From: Bog-473 sp963707835
Lineage (GTDB): Bacteria > Actinomycetota > Acidimicrobiia > Acidimicrobiales > RAAP-2
DNA length: 64,000 nt
NCBI GenBank assembly: GCA_963707835.1
Contig: CAVPRI010000002.1
Span: 1,054,001 to 1,118,000, forward strand
Direction of reading: 5' to 3'
Shown here: piece by piece, positions 18,838-28,067 of the stretch
Layout: each line of letters begins with the position of its first letter
Position numbering within the stretch: the first letter of the stretch is position 1
Notes under the pieces: generated by a model
What the model was told of the DNA's origin: nothing
Seen by the model: only the letters and a program-made list of their open reading frames with translations
The model's database searches: none
Translations under genes and position numbers: made by a program

Positions 18838-19993
18838 GTGGGCAGGGGGGTCGCCCCCCGTCTCCTTCGTCGCCTGGGGCGCGGTCAGCGGACGGTCCAG
18901 GGAGATCGCGGCCGCCCTCGGCGGCGAGGCCCACTGCCTCTTCCCCCCCGAGGCGTCCTGGCGACCCCACGCGGCCGTTCGCTACGTCCTGTGCACGCTC
19001 GACACCGTGGTCTACCTGGTCCGCCGGCGGCCCCGCAGCATCATCGTCACCAACCCTCCGCTGGTGGCCGGTTACGTCGTGTGGGCCTGCGGCCGCCTGC
19101 TCGGCTGCCCGGTCGTCCTCGACAGCCACCCCGGCGGCTTCGGCGCCCAGGGCGACGAGGTCTCGGCCAGGCTCCAGCACCTCCACCGGTGGCTGGTCCG
19201 CCACGTCGACGGCTGTGCGGTGGCCTCGGCCCCCTGGGTCGAGGTGGTCCAGGGCTGGGGAGGGCGAGCGGTGGAGCTGCACGAAGCGCCGGCGGAGCCT
19301 CCGGGCGCACTGGGCACGCCGGCCGGGGAGGCCCAGGCTCCCGCCGGCCAGCCGCGGAGCGGTGATGACCGGGAGACGCAGCCACCAGCCGGGGGGCAGC
19401 GGGACGGGACCCGGCCGGGCGAGGTGCTCCAGGTGCTCTGCGTGGGGCGCCTCGCTCCCGACGAGCCCTCCGGCGAGGTGATCGATGCCGCCGCCCTCGT
19501 TCCCGACTGCCGGTTTCTCGTCACCGGGGACCCCGACCGCGCCCCCGACCTCGTGGCACGGGCGCCGGGCAACGTCACCTTCACCGGCTTCCTCGGGCCC
19601 GACGACTACATGAGGGCGTTGCACACCGCCGACGTGGTCATGACCCTCACCACCGAGCCCAGCTCCGTCATGCGGGCGGCCTACGAAGCCGTCTACGCGT
19701 GCCGGCCGCTCATCGTCACCGACTGGCCCGTCGGGCAAGAGCTGTTCCCCCACGCCCTGCACGTGGCCAACGAGGCGGGAGCGATCGCCGGCGGCGTCCG
19801 CCGGGCCCGCGAGGGGCTCGGCCAACTGATCGGGGTGGCCGGCGACGCCCGCGCCCTCCAGCTCGACCGCTGGGACGCCCAGCTGGGCGCCCTCCGCCGC
19901 CTGCTGCGACTCGCCGATCACGGCGACTCAGGTGTGGGAAGGTTCGAGGACGGCCTTGGCGGCACCATCCCCCCCACCCTGCCAGAGGCGTGA
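18838..19993 (+). CDS. GT4-type glycosyltransferase (probable frame change near the start)
   Basis: About 384 aa if one extra base in the G run at 18844-18850 is removed. The N-terminal segment VSFVAWGAVSGRSREIAAAL, read from 18860, is clearly part of the protein but has no start codon in its own frame; the GTG at 18838 supplies one if the run is one base shorter. Without correction only GTG 19007 is available, which would cut the acceptor-binding domain. Later features are IIVTNPPLVAGYVVWACGRL, CPVVLDSHPGGFG, a Gln/Gly/Pro-rich insertion around 19310-19420, VLCVGRLAPDEPSGEVIDAA and TLTTEPSSVMRAAYEAVYA with the donor-site Glu. Its last 66 bases overlap the convergent sugar transferase gene. 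Confidence 0.75.
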
Positions 19994-21352
19994 GGGGGTC
20001 TTGGCCAGGATCCGAAGGTCGCTCTTGAAGGTCCAGGTGTCGACGTAGAAGGCGTCGAGACGGGCCAGCTCGTCGAGGCTGAGGCTGTGCTGGCCGCTCA
20101 CCTGCCACAGGCCAGTGATGCCCGGGCGCACGTCGAAGCGCTGCTCGGACCGCCCGTCGAGCACCCAGCACTCCTCGGGGACGAACGGCCGCGGTCCCAC
20201 GAGCGACATCTGCCCGGCGAGCACGTTGAACAGCTGCGGCAGCTCGTCGATGCCGGTGCGGCGCAGGAACTTGCCGACCGCGGTCTGGCGCCCGGCCACC
20301 ATCTCCGAGTGCAGCACCGGCCCGTCGTCGTGCGTCTCGAGCGGGTCGACACCGACCTCTTCGGCGTTCTTGAGGGTGCGCAGCTTCATGATCCTGAACG
20401 GCTCGCGGTGACGCCCAAGCCGCTCCTGGCGGAACATGATGGGCCGGCCGCTGCTGATCAGGACGGCCAGGGCGGCGACCAGAAGCACCGGTGAGACCGC
20501 CAGCAGCGCCACGCTGGCCACGGCAACGTCGAAGGCCCGCTTGATCCGGTCCCGTTGGGCCGGCTCGAACCGCCGGGGCAGGGCCACCAGGGAAAGCCCG
20601 GCGAAGTCCTCGATCCGGGAGCCTGCACCGACCAGCTCGAAGCACCGTGGCACCACGTCGACCGCCACCGCCTCGGGCAGCTCCCGCAGGTTCTGCAGCA
20701 GCTCCTCGACGCGGGACTGGGTGAAGGCCACGATGACCCGGCTGACCCGGTAGCGACTGCACAGCTCGGGGAGCTGGTCGATCGACCCGATGACACCACG
20801 GCCCGACGGGTCGTCGTCGACCAGGCCCAACACGAGCGAGCGTCCCGACCGCTCGAGACGGGTCACGATGTCCTGGGTGACGATGCCGTTGCCGACCACG
20901 ATGACCCGCTCGGCCGTCGCCAGGTCGTCGCGCCGCAGGTGATCGGCGCCCACTCGAGTGGCCATCATGGCCAGGATCACGAACCCGAGGGAGAGAACGA
21001 CGGTGGCCGGCGGGATCTTGGTCGTGACCCACGAGCCGGCCAGCGCCTCGACCACCAGAATGCCCGACATCACGATCAGGCCGGCCCGTCCCACGTCGAG
21101 CAGGGCCCGTCCGGTGCTCCGGCGGGTCCCGGCATAGACGCCCGTGGCGCGCAAGGCGACGGTCAGGGCGAGCCAGAGCACGACGATGGAGAGGAGAGGC
21201 CAGGCGCCCGGCGCGGGGTAATCGAACCGGGCTGACGCCACCACGATCAACGCAATGACAACAAGTGACACGATGGCGTCGGGCAGCGTGAAGGAGGCGC
21301 GGCGCGACGTGGTCGCCGTCGGCGTGGTCGTATGCGAAAAAGCCCAGGTCAT
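19928..21352 (-). CDS. Polyprenyl-phosphate sugar-1-phosphate transferase (exopolysaccharide initiation)
   Basis: Membrane enzyme of 474 aa that should start a repeat unit by moving a sugar-1-phosphate from a nucleotide sugar to undecaprenyl phosphate. Four predicted membrane helices (residues 25-130) are followed by a Rossmann-like segment VIVVGNGIVTQDIVTRLERSG and a long helix at 285-305. The catalytic bacterial sugar transferase domain comes last: KRAFDVAVASVALLAVSPVL, FRIMKLRT, GKFLRRTGIDELPQLFNVL, MSLVGPRPF and RPGITGLWQVSG. This WbaP/CpsE-type layout is standard. The ATG overlaps the stop of a 66-residue gene by four bases. The enzyme needs undecaprenyl phosphate, whose synthase gene (uppS) is at the far end of this window. 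Confidence 0.93.
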   Translation of the reverse strand: MTWAFSHTTTPTATTSRRASFTLPDAIVSLVVIALIVVASARFDYPAPGAWPLLSIVVLWLALTVALRATGVYAGTRRSTGRALLDVGRAGLIVMSGILVVEALAGSWVTTKIPPATVVLSLGFVILAMMATRVGADHLRRDDLATAERVIVVGNGIVTQDIVTRLERSGRSLVLGLVDDDPSGRGVIGSIDQLPELCSRYRVSRVIVAFTQSRVEELLQNLRELPEAVAVDVVPRCFELVGAGSRIEDFAGLSLVALPRRFEPAQRDRIKRAFDVAVASVALLAVSPVLLVAALAVLISSGRPIMFRQERLGRHREPFRIMKLRTLKNAEEVGVDPLETHDDGPVLHSEMVAGRQTAVGKFLRRTGIDELPQLFNVLAGQMSLVGPRPFVPEECWVLDGRSEQRFDVRPGITGLWQVSGQHSLSLDELARLDAFYVDTWTFKSDLRILAKTPSRLWQGGGDGAAKAVLEPSHT

Positions 21353-21549
21353 CGTGGGTCACCCTGCTCGATCGCCGCCTCACGGATGGCCCAGGACTCG
21401 TCGTCGATCGTCGATTGGACGAAGGTCAGCAGCTCGTTGAGCGAGCTGACGCCACTCCGGCGGCCGGACGCGACGGCCTCGACCTCACCGGCGAACTCCT
21501 CTTGTCCGACCCTTTCGGTGTGCAGGCGTAGTACGTAGGAAACGAGCAT
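21349..21549 (-). CDS. Small protein translationally coupled to the sugar transferase
   Basis: A 66-residue frame starting at ATG 21549 (MLVSYVLRLHTERVGQEEFA) and ending in an ATGA overlap with the sugar transferase start. It is acidic and predicted helical, with no membrane segment or export signal. The composition (balanced Glu, Val, Leu, Ser) looks like a real protein, unlike chance frames nearby. I do not recognise the family. Its tight coupling suggests a regulator or partner of polysaccharide initiation. Confidence 0.55.
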   Translation of the reverse strand: MLVSYVLRLHTERVGQEEFAGEVEAVASGRRSGVSSLNELLTFVQSTIDDESWAIREAAIEQGDPR

Positions 21550-21855
21550 CGCCGAGCACGCTAACGGGCAGGTGTCCGACGCTCGTCCCACGGGACGCGC
21601 AGGATCGAGGCGCCTTTCGTGAGACCCGAACAATTTTCGTGAGACCAAGGCCTCCAGGGCTGGGACGGTGTGAGACAATCGACGTATTGCCATGAGACTG
21701 GCCGTTAATAGCCTGCCTTCGTGCCCCACGTGATGATCTCGCGCCGCGCCCCGCACCCCCCGACGACGGCGCGGGCCTCTCGGCCCTCCGCCGGGCACTG
21801 TCCGTCCCCCTTCGCCCCCGCCCCGAGCGGGACGGACGCCTGAGGAGCCAACCCC
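21550..21855. other. Divergent intergenic region of the polysaccharide locus
   Basis: About 306 bases separate the small gene/sugar transferase (minus) from the Wzz-like gene (plus). The region is AT-richer than its surroundings and holds repeated TGAGAC elements (listed separately) and an AT-rich GTTAATAG patch at 21704-21711. It should contain both divergent promoters. No coding sequence was recognised. Confidence 0.6.
21614..21698. repeat. Direct repeats TTTCGTGAGACC and related TGAGAC copies
   Basis: TTTCGTGAGACC occurs twice, exactly 20 bases apart (21615-21626 and 21635-21646). Two more TGAGAC copies follow at 21671 and 21693. Same-orientation repeats at about two helical turns between divergent genes suggest binding sites for a regulator, possibly of the polysaccharide genes. 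This is inference from arrangement only. Confidence 0.5.
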
Positions 21856-22990
21856 ATGTCCACGACCTCCCGCCCGGCGGGCCCGCGGCCCGGACCCGGT
21901 TCGAGCTCCGTCGAACCTGACGGTGTGGACGCCGGCACCCGCGCTGCCGGCCGAGGGGCAGGCCCGTCCGGCCGTCCGGGCCCCGAAGCCCGGACGGTGG
22001 CACCGCTTCACCGCCAAGCACCCGTTCCTCCGGCGCATCTTCCCGCCCTGGTTCCGCCGCCGGGCCTGGCTCCTGGTGATCGCCATCCTGGCCGGCACCT
22101 GCGGCGGGGTCGTCTACGCGGCCACGGCCTCCCCCACCTACGCTGCCCTGGCCACGGTGGGCATCCCCGCCGGTGCGACGCCCAACTCTCCGGGAAGCGC
22201 CAACGACGCTGATGCCCTGGCCCAGTCCTACGCCGCCATCATCCCGGGCAACACCGCCCTCCTGGCCCCAGCGGCGTCCAAGCTCGGCGTGAGCGTCGAC
22301 ACCCTGGCTTCCAATCTCAGTGTGTCGGTGGAGACGGGATCCTCGGTGCTGCTCCTCAAGTACACCGCACCGACACGCGACGAGGCGGTCGCTGGGGTGA
22401 ACGCCGTCGCCGAGGACATCGTGCAGCTCAAGAACAACCACCTGGTGGCGGCCGGCACGGTCTACACCGTGCAGTTGGCCACCTCGGCCCGCAGCAGCAG
22501 CGTCCTGGCCAAGTACGGGCCCGAGATCGGCTTCGTCCTGGGCGCCCTGATCGGACTGATCCTCGTGCTCGTGGCCGAACGGGTCGACCCGAGGGCGGAC
22601 AAGTCCGAGGACGTCGACGAGGTGTTCGGGCGCCCGGTGGTGGTGTCGGTGCCCAGCGAGCTGTCCATCCCCGAGTTCGGGCACGCCGTTGTCAACGGCT
22701 CCGGTCGCACCGGCCCGGTGACCTTCGCCCCGCTGCGGTGGTGGGACGTCCCGGCCGCCCACTCCATCGAGAGGACACTGAGCGACGCCTACCCCGAGGC
22801 CGACCTGGGCGTGAGCACGGCGCTGGAAGAGGGGATGGCCCATCAGCTCGACTCGCGCAGCACGCTCGTGCTCATCGTCCGGTCGGGCGAGCGGATGCGC
22901 GCCTTGGGCGACGTACTCGAGCGGCTCCACCTCATGGGCAACAGCCCCGACTGGATCGCCCTGCTCGACCGCCATGAGCTCTACAGCTGA
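21856..22990 (+). CDS. Wzz-like polysaccharide chain-length/co-polymerase protein (probable frame change near the start)
   Basis: Membrane protein of about 377 aa. ATG 21856 has GAGGAG upstream and opens a Pro/Gly-rich segment. One extra base between about 21880 and 21990 moves the frame to that of the conserved part (KPGRWHRFTAKHPFLRRIF). If there is no error, GTG 21923 would be the start, but it lacks a ribosome-binding site. Two membrane helices, WLLVIAILAGTCGGVVYAA and IGFVLGALIGLILVLVAERV, flank a coiled extracellular portion with SPTYAALATVGIP, the Wzz/YveK layout. No Walker motifs are present, so this is not a fused tyrosine kinase. It overlaps the downstream O-antigen ligase-like gene by 17 bases. 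Confidence 0.75.
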
Positions 22991-24488
22991 GCCGCCGCGG
23001 CCCCTCACCGCCTTCGGGATCCCGGCCCGGGAGCGCTGCACCCGGCTGCTGACGAGACGCCAGGCGAAGTCGCACCGCACCGAGCTCCTGCTGCTGGCGG
23101 CCGCGGTGGTCCTGCCCCTGATCGCCGTCGAGCTCAGCACCCACAAGATCAAGTTCGGCTTCGGCTTCGTCGCAGCGATCGCCCTGGTGTGCATCGTGCT
23201 GGCCCGGCCGGTCTTCGGGGGGTTCCTCCTGGTCGCCGCCGTACCCGCCCTCTCCGGACTGGCCCCGGGCGTGCTCACGCCCAACATCCGGGCCTCCGAG
23301 GCGCTCATCGGCCTGGTGGGCGTGACCATCCTCATCGCCACGCGGCGGGTGGCCGCCGTGCGCTGGGGACCGCTCGAGTGGCTGCTCCTGGCCTACGGCC
23401 TGCTGTGGGCACTCCTCGGCGCCTACAACGCCCTGACCCTGGGGCAGCACCTGAGCTTCGCGGCCATCGGGACCCTGGTCGGGCAGCTCCAGTTCTTCCT
23501 GTTGTACCGGTCCGTGCGGGTGACGTTGCGCACACCCCGGCAGCGTCTGAACGCGGTGATCGCCATGATGGCCGTCACGGTGCCCCTGGCCGTATTGGCC
23601 ATAGCCCAAGAGGTGAACATCGGGGGGCTGCGCACCACCCTCACCAACCTCACCGGCAACGCCAGCCCGTTGCAGTCCAGCGGCACCATCCGCGCCACCT
23701 CGCTGTTCGGGAACTGGGCCGCCCTGGCCGGCTACCTCTTCCCGCTCCTCCTCGTGCTGGTGGCGCTCGGGCTCTCGGGACGGATCCGGCGCCATCGGGG
23801 CCTGGCGCTGATCGCGGGCATTGCCATGGTCACCGGCATCCTGCTCACCGCCGAGCTCTCGATCCTCATCTGCCTGGTCGTGGGCCTGGTCGTCATGGGG
23901 GTCCAGTACGGGCGGTCCCGCAAGATGCTGACCTGGTTCGCCATCGCCACCGCCATCGCCATCATCGTGGTGGGGCCGGTGCTGGCCCAGCGGCTGGGCG
24001 ACCAGTTCGGCTATGTGGCCGGGTCGAGCAAGACCACCTCCATCGAGCCCCAGACGGTGGCATTCCGCCAGAACATCTGGACCCAGCAGTACCTGCCGGC
24101 CATCGCCGAGCGCCCGCTCACCGGCTACGGGACCCAGCTGCCGGCGACCATCCAGTGGCCCTATCCCGAGTCCCAGTACGTCGGGATCCTCATCGAGGGC
24201 GGCTATCCGCTCCTCGTCATGTACGTGTTGCTCGTCGTGGGCATGCTCGTGCAAGCGAACCGCGCCGCGCGCTCGCCCGATACCCTGCAGCGGGCCATCG
24301 GTCGGGCGCTCCTCATCAGCGTGGTGAGCCTCATCCTGCTCGGGATCACCTGGCCGTTCCTGAGCAACGGGGGCATGCCGCAGGTGCTGTGGTGCCTCTT
24401 CGCCCTGGCCACTCCGGCGCAGGCCGCCTACAGCGCCCCGCGGGGCACGAGCAAGCTGGTCGCGGTGGGTGATCCGCTCGACGACTGA
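22974..24488 (+). CDS. O-antigen ligase/polymerase-like membrane protein
   Basis: A 504-residue protein with about eleven to twelve predicted membrane helices and a larger extracellular loop near residues 340-400 (PQTVAFRQNIWTQQYLPAIA, then RPLTGYGTQLPA). This loop, with Arg and Gly/His-type residues before a helix, is typical of the WaaL/Wzy ligase-polymerase superfamily. It starts inside the Wzz-like gene, so the two are co-expressed. The expected role is polymerising or transferring lipid-linked polysaccharide at the outer face of the membrane; polymerase versus ligase cannot be told apart here. Confidence 0.82.
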   Translation: MSSTAEPPRPLTAFGIPARERCTRLLTRRQAKSHRTELLLLAAAVVLPLIAVELSTHKIKFGFGFVAAIALVCIVLARPVFGGFLLVAAVPALSGLAPGVLTPNIRASEALIGLVGVTILIATRRVAAVRWGPLEWLLLAYGLLWALLGAYNALTLGQHLSFAAIGTLVGQLQFFLLYRSVRVTLRTPRQRLNAVIAMMAVTVPLAVLAIAQEVNIGGLRTTLTNLTGNASPLQSSGTIRATSLFGNWAALAGYLFPLLLVLVALGLSGRIRRHRGLALIAGIAMVTGILLTAELSILICLVVGLVVMGVQYGRSRKMLTWFAIATAIAIIVVGPVLAQRLGDQFGYVAGSSKTTSIEPQTVAFRQNIWTQQYLPAIAERPLTGYGTQLPATIQWPYPESQYVGILIEGGYPLLVMYVLLVVGMLVQANRAARSPDTLQRAIGRALLISVVSLILLGITWPFLSNGGMPQVLWCLFALATPAQAAYSAPRGTSKLVAVGDPLDD

Positions 24489-24587
24489 CGGCTCCCGCTC
24501 CCCACTACTACCTCTCGTCCCGCCACCTCACCCGAACGAGGCGCGCAGCGCAGCCGCGGTGAGCGGCCTTGATGCCGGCGCGACGAT

Positions 24588-25679
24588 CTAGGCGCGGCGC
24601 CGCGGCGTCGTGGTGACCGAGCTCGCTGCGTTGGCCTCCGTGGGCGGCACGCGCCCGGCGCCCCAGTACCGGCGAAGTGCGCCAACTGTCCGCGGATTGC
24701 GGCTGACGGTCACCTGGCTCGTCCCGTAGTTCCAGAACGTGGCCTCGAAGACATTGTGGGTCGAGCACCACTGGCTCATGGACTTGACGAAAACCGAGTT
24801 GTCGCCCCCACACACCGCACCGGTCGACACGTTGACCGGCTTGCGGTTCGAGCACTTGCCCCACCCCAGTCCCCATTCGGGGAAGACCATGGGCTTGTGG
24901 TGTTGGGCCGAGAAACCGGCCAGCCAGTTGAGCCCGTAGGGCTGGTTCACCATCTGCGAGAACTCCGCCGCCGTGCCCGGGTAGTTCTGCCACTCCACGT
25001 CGAAGACGTCGAGCCCGACATAGCTGACGTAGGCGTTGCCCGGGTAGTACGCGCCCAAGTCCCCGGCGCCGAACTGGTCACCTCGGCTGGGGTTCCATTC
25101 GAAGCTGAAGTGCGCGCCCGGGACGGACCTCATCGTGGTGACGATCTGCCGCCAATAGTGGATGAACTGGGAGGTGCGGCCGATGGCGCTCCACGAGAAC
25201 CAGAACCCGTTGAACTCCCAGCCGAGCCGCAGGATGGCCGAACCCTGCCCGGCGGCGACCAATGCCTTGGCCAGACTGGCGAAGTAAAGGTTGTACGCGC
25301 CCTTGGCGCCCGTGGCCAACGTCCCGGTCGAGTTCGGCAGCATCGGGACCCCCCAGATGGTCTGGTACCCGAGCGACGACCACGCCGACAGGGAGGTCGT
25401 CGAGGGGTGGGCGATGGCAGACCACGAGGAGCCGTCGAGGAAGTCCATGACGTAGGGAAGCGTGGCGCCGACCTGGCCCTGGAGGGACTTGACGCCGGCC
25501 ACGTTGCCCGGGCCGGCGTACACACCGAGCGCAGCGTGGTTGACGGTCGGACGCTTGTGGTGCGACGTCGCGGCCGTCGCCGCGCCGGCAGCCGGCACGA
25601 CCAAGGATGCAGTGCACACCACCGCGGCGAGAGCGAGAGGGGCCAGGGAGCGGCGCACCATGGGGAACAGTTGGTTCAT
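24588..25679 (-). CDS. Secreted glycoside hydrolase, GH26-like
   Basis: Secreted (beta/alpha)8-type hydrolase of about 363 aa. An export signal follows ATG 25679 (MVRRSLAPLALAAVVCTASL region, Ala-rich cleavage site). A longer frame begins at GTG 25715. The catalytic pair fits GH26: the acid/base Glu in ILRLGWEFNGFWF (about residue 155 from the ATG) and the nucleophile Glu in MVFPEWGLGW (about 268), with FEWNPSRGDQ in between. GH26 enzymes cut beta-mannans or related beta-glucans. Placement at the edge of a polysaccharide locus suggests trimming or release of the cell's own polymer, or a nutritional role. Confidence 0.78.
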   Translation of the reverse strand: MNQLFPMVRRSLAPLALAAVVCTASLVVPAAGAATAATSHHKRPTVNHAALGVYAGPGNVAGVKSLQGQVGATLPYVMDFLDGSSWSAIAHPSTTSLSAWSSLGYQTIWGVPMLPNSTGTLATGAKGAYNLYFASLAKALVAAGQGSAILRLGWEFNGFWFSWSAIGRTSQFIHYWRQIVTTMRSVPGAHFSFEWNPSRGDQFGAGDLGAYYPGNAYVSYVGLDVFDVEWQNYPGTAAEFSQMVNQPYGLNWLAGFSAQHHKPMVFPEWGLGWGKCSNRKPVNVSTGAVCGGDNSVFVKSMSQWCSTHNVFEATFWNYGTSQVTVSRNPRTVGALRRYWGAGRVPPTEANAASSVTTTPRRRA

Positions 25680-25755
25680 CGCAGTGGGTGGACCCCCGCG
25701 ACCGGAGGCAAGCACAACACTACGGGACGGCCCTCTCCGGCTGTGTGCGCCCGCC

Positions 25756-27870
25756 TCAACCCGTCTGCAGATGGGTCGGCGTGGTGCCGTCGGGGTTCAA
25801 GATGTCGAAGCCGTCGGGGATGTCGAGGTGTCCGGCGCTGGTGCCCGGTACATCGGGGACGCCGTAGTCCCACACCGTGGCCTGGGTGACCGGGTCCACG
25901 GCGATCATGCGGTCGCGGTAGTCGTCGTTGGCCATCACGACACCGCTCGGGATGAGCTCGGCCAGCGAAGGCTGGTTCATCCGCCCGATCCCCGAGCCCA
26001 CCTGGTACTGGTTCAGGATCTGGCCCGACCGATTGAACTCGATGTAGCCGCCGGGGTTCTCGTAGTTCGCCGTGATGTAGAGGTCGGGCCCGAGCTGCTG
26101 GGGGTCCGACGGATAGCCGATGGCCACGTGCGTCGTCCAGACCAGCCCGCCGTTGGGGGTGTACTCGCTGATGAAGGAGCCCTTGGTCTCGGAGATGAGG
26201 AAGTTGCCGTCCGCCAGCGGGGTGTCGCCGTTCGGACTGCCCAGCGAGGTGGGCGGGTTGTGCACGCACGACCCGGTGGTGCCGATCTGGTGCACCACCG
26301 TCCCGGCCGGGCTGATGACCAGGATGCGGCAGTTGTCCGAGTCCGCCACCGAGACAGTGCCGTTCTTGAGCAAGTAGGCGTCGTCGGGCTCGTGCAAGTA
26401 TCCCGGGGAGGATCCAATCTGCGCCGGGTGGCCATAGCTCCACAGGAGCTTGCCGCTCGGGTACGCGATCTTGACGATGGTCTCGTTCTCCTCCTGGTTC
26501 GAGAGGATGGCGGTGCCGTGATCCACGAAGAAGGCGTCGTCGGGGAAGTAGAAGCCGCCGGGTCCCGGTGGCGGCGGCATCGACGGCGGGTTGGGGTAGG
26601 TCCACACCACCGCCCCCGTGTCGTCGAGGACCAGGAGGCGGTTGTTGCCCCGGTCCGCGATCAGCAGCTTCTGCCCGAAGTACGGCGAACCGGCACCGGG
26701 CGCGCCCGCCAGGCCGAACTTGGTGTTCGGTTCGAGCATCTGCACGATCGCCGTCGGGGTACCGCCAGCCTCCCCGCCCACCAGCCATGCCGTGTTCCCC
26801 ACCGCAGCCACCGCAGCGTTGGCGATGGGCGTCATGAGCTGCCCGGCGACCAGCAGCCGGCCGTGGGCGGGATCGAAGGCGTAGATCGTGCCGGCGTCGG
26901 CGGAGCCGTTGGACCCTCCGGCCACGTAGATCGAACCCCCGAGCTGCACAGCCGAAGCACCGAAGAGCGGCTGTGGCAGGTGCCCGACGACGGTCATCCG
27001 GCCTGTGGCCGTGTCGACGCGCTGGATGGCCGAGACCGCGCCGCCACCGCCACCCACGGCCTGGCCGCCGAAGAGGTACACGCTCGTTCCGAGGGCCGCC
27101 GCCGCCGGATAGCGGACGGGCACGGGCAAGGTGCCAACGACCCGGTAGGACGCACCGTCGCGTGTGGCCAGCACCTGTGCGTCGGCGTGGGTGCCGTCGT
27201 ACCCACCGACGACGTAGGCGGTCTTGCCGATGGTGACCGCGGCGGCGTCCGAGCGGGGCTGGGGCAGCTGGCCGACCACCGTGGCCGTGGACGTGGCGCC
27301 AAGAGCGGGCAGCGCCAGCTCCTGCACCGTTGCCACGGTCGTCTGGTTCCCTCCACCGAACACCAGGAGGTGCCCGCCCACCACGGCAGCGGCCGCATCG
27401 TGCGTCGGGGTCGACAAGGTGCCGGCCGGCGTGCCGGTGCCTGCGGGCACGGCCATGCTGACCACACTCGCCGTGGAGGCCGAGCCCGAGGTGAGTCCCC
27501 CGACGACCAGGAGTGTTCCGGGAGTCGAGCCCGTCACCACCACCTCACGGCTGACCGGCTGCGTCAGCTGCCAGGGCAGCACCCCCGATTCGATCGCTGC
27601 GGTCCCGGTGGCCGAGCGGTGTGCCCGACCCGTATGGCTGGCGGCGGTGGCCGCCCCGCCGGAGGCGGCCTCGTGACCGGCCGCCGCCCCCGCGGCCGCA
27701 GTCGATGACGGTGCCGGCGTCGGGCTCGGGGTCGGTCCCGGACGGAGTGCCACCACGGCGACCACCACGATCACCACGAGGCCGACAGCGAGGGCCAGGA
27801 CCGTGCGGCGGCGCCGCACGACCTGCCTCCGGCGTTCGGAGCGGGAGCTGACGGACGGGCTCTTCCTCAC
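25756..27870 (-). CDS. Membrane-anchored double beta-propeller protein (Kelch then NHL/PQQ-like)
   Basis: A 704-residue protein starting at GTG 27870. It has a basic N-terminus, one membrane helix (VLALAVGLVVIVVVAVVAL, about 24-42), a Pro/Ser/Thr/Ala linker to about residue 90, then repeated Kelch-type units such as HLLVFGGG, KTAYVVGGYDG, VYLFGGQ, SIYVAGGSNG and TAWLVGGEAGG at roughly 45-50 residue spacing. The second half (from about 390: KLLIADRGNNRLLVLDDTG) changes to NHL/PQQ-like units with ADSDNCRILVISPAG and ITANYENPGGYIEF. It is presumably extracytoplasmic and tethered. Ligand and function are unknown; a role in envelope or polysaccharide recognition is a guess from location. Confidence 0.75.
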   Translation of the reverse strand: MRKSPSVSSRSERRRQVVRRRRTVLALAVGLVVIVVVAVVALRPGPTPSPTPAPSSTAAAGAAAGHEAASGGAATAASHTGRAHRSATGTAAIESGVLPWQLTQPVSREVVVTGSTPGTLLVVGGLTSGSASTASVVSMAVPAGTGTPAGTLSTPTHDAAAAVVGGHLLVFGGGNQTTVATVQELALPALGATSTATVVGQLPQPRSDAAAVTIGKTAYVVGGYDGTHADAQVLATRDGASYRVVGTLPVPVRYPAAAALGTSVYLFGGQAVGGGGGAVSAIQRVDTATGRMTVVGHLPQPLFGASAVQLGGSIYVAGGSNGSADAGTIYAFDPAHGRLLVAGQLMTPIANAAVAAVGNTAWLVGGEAGGTPTAIVQMLEPNTKFGLAGAPGAGSPYFGQKLLIADRGNNRLLVLDDTGAVVWTYPNPPSMPPPPGPGGFYFPDDAFFVDHGTAILSNQEENETIVKIAYPSGKLLWSYGHPAQIGSSPGYLHEPDDAYLLKNGTVSVADSDNCRILVISPAGTVVHQIGTTGSCVHNPPTSLGSPNGDTPLADGNFLISETKGSFISEYTPNGGLVWTTHVAIGYPSDPQQLGPDLYITANYENPGGYIEFNRSGQILNQYQVGSGIGRMNQPSLAELIPSGVVMANDDYRDRMIAVDPVTQATVWDYGVPDVPGTSAGHLDIPDGFDILNPDGTTPTHLQTG

Positions 27871-28067
27871 AGCGCGTGCATCATGGCGCGGTCCCGGAGC
27901 CGGGGCACGGATCCTCCCCGGGCAGGAATTTCTCCTCCTCCCCCGTCCACTCGGTGCCCCTGGGCCTGAGCGCGCTGGTGGATCGCAAGGGTCCCGGGAA
28001 GTATCCTCCCGCGACCAGGTGCCGACTGCGTCAAGGGAGCCGGCGACTCCGAAGGGGGGCGAACGAG

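Noticed and set aside
25462..27708. 748-codon open frame on the plus strand, opposite the propeller gene
   Set aside because: It is antisense to a protein with clear Kelch/NHL repeats, has the biased composition of a GC-rich shadow frame and shows no domain.
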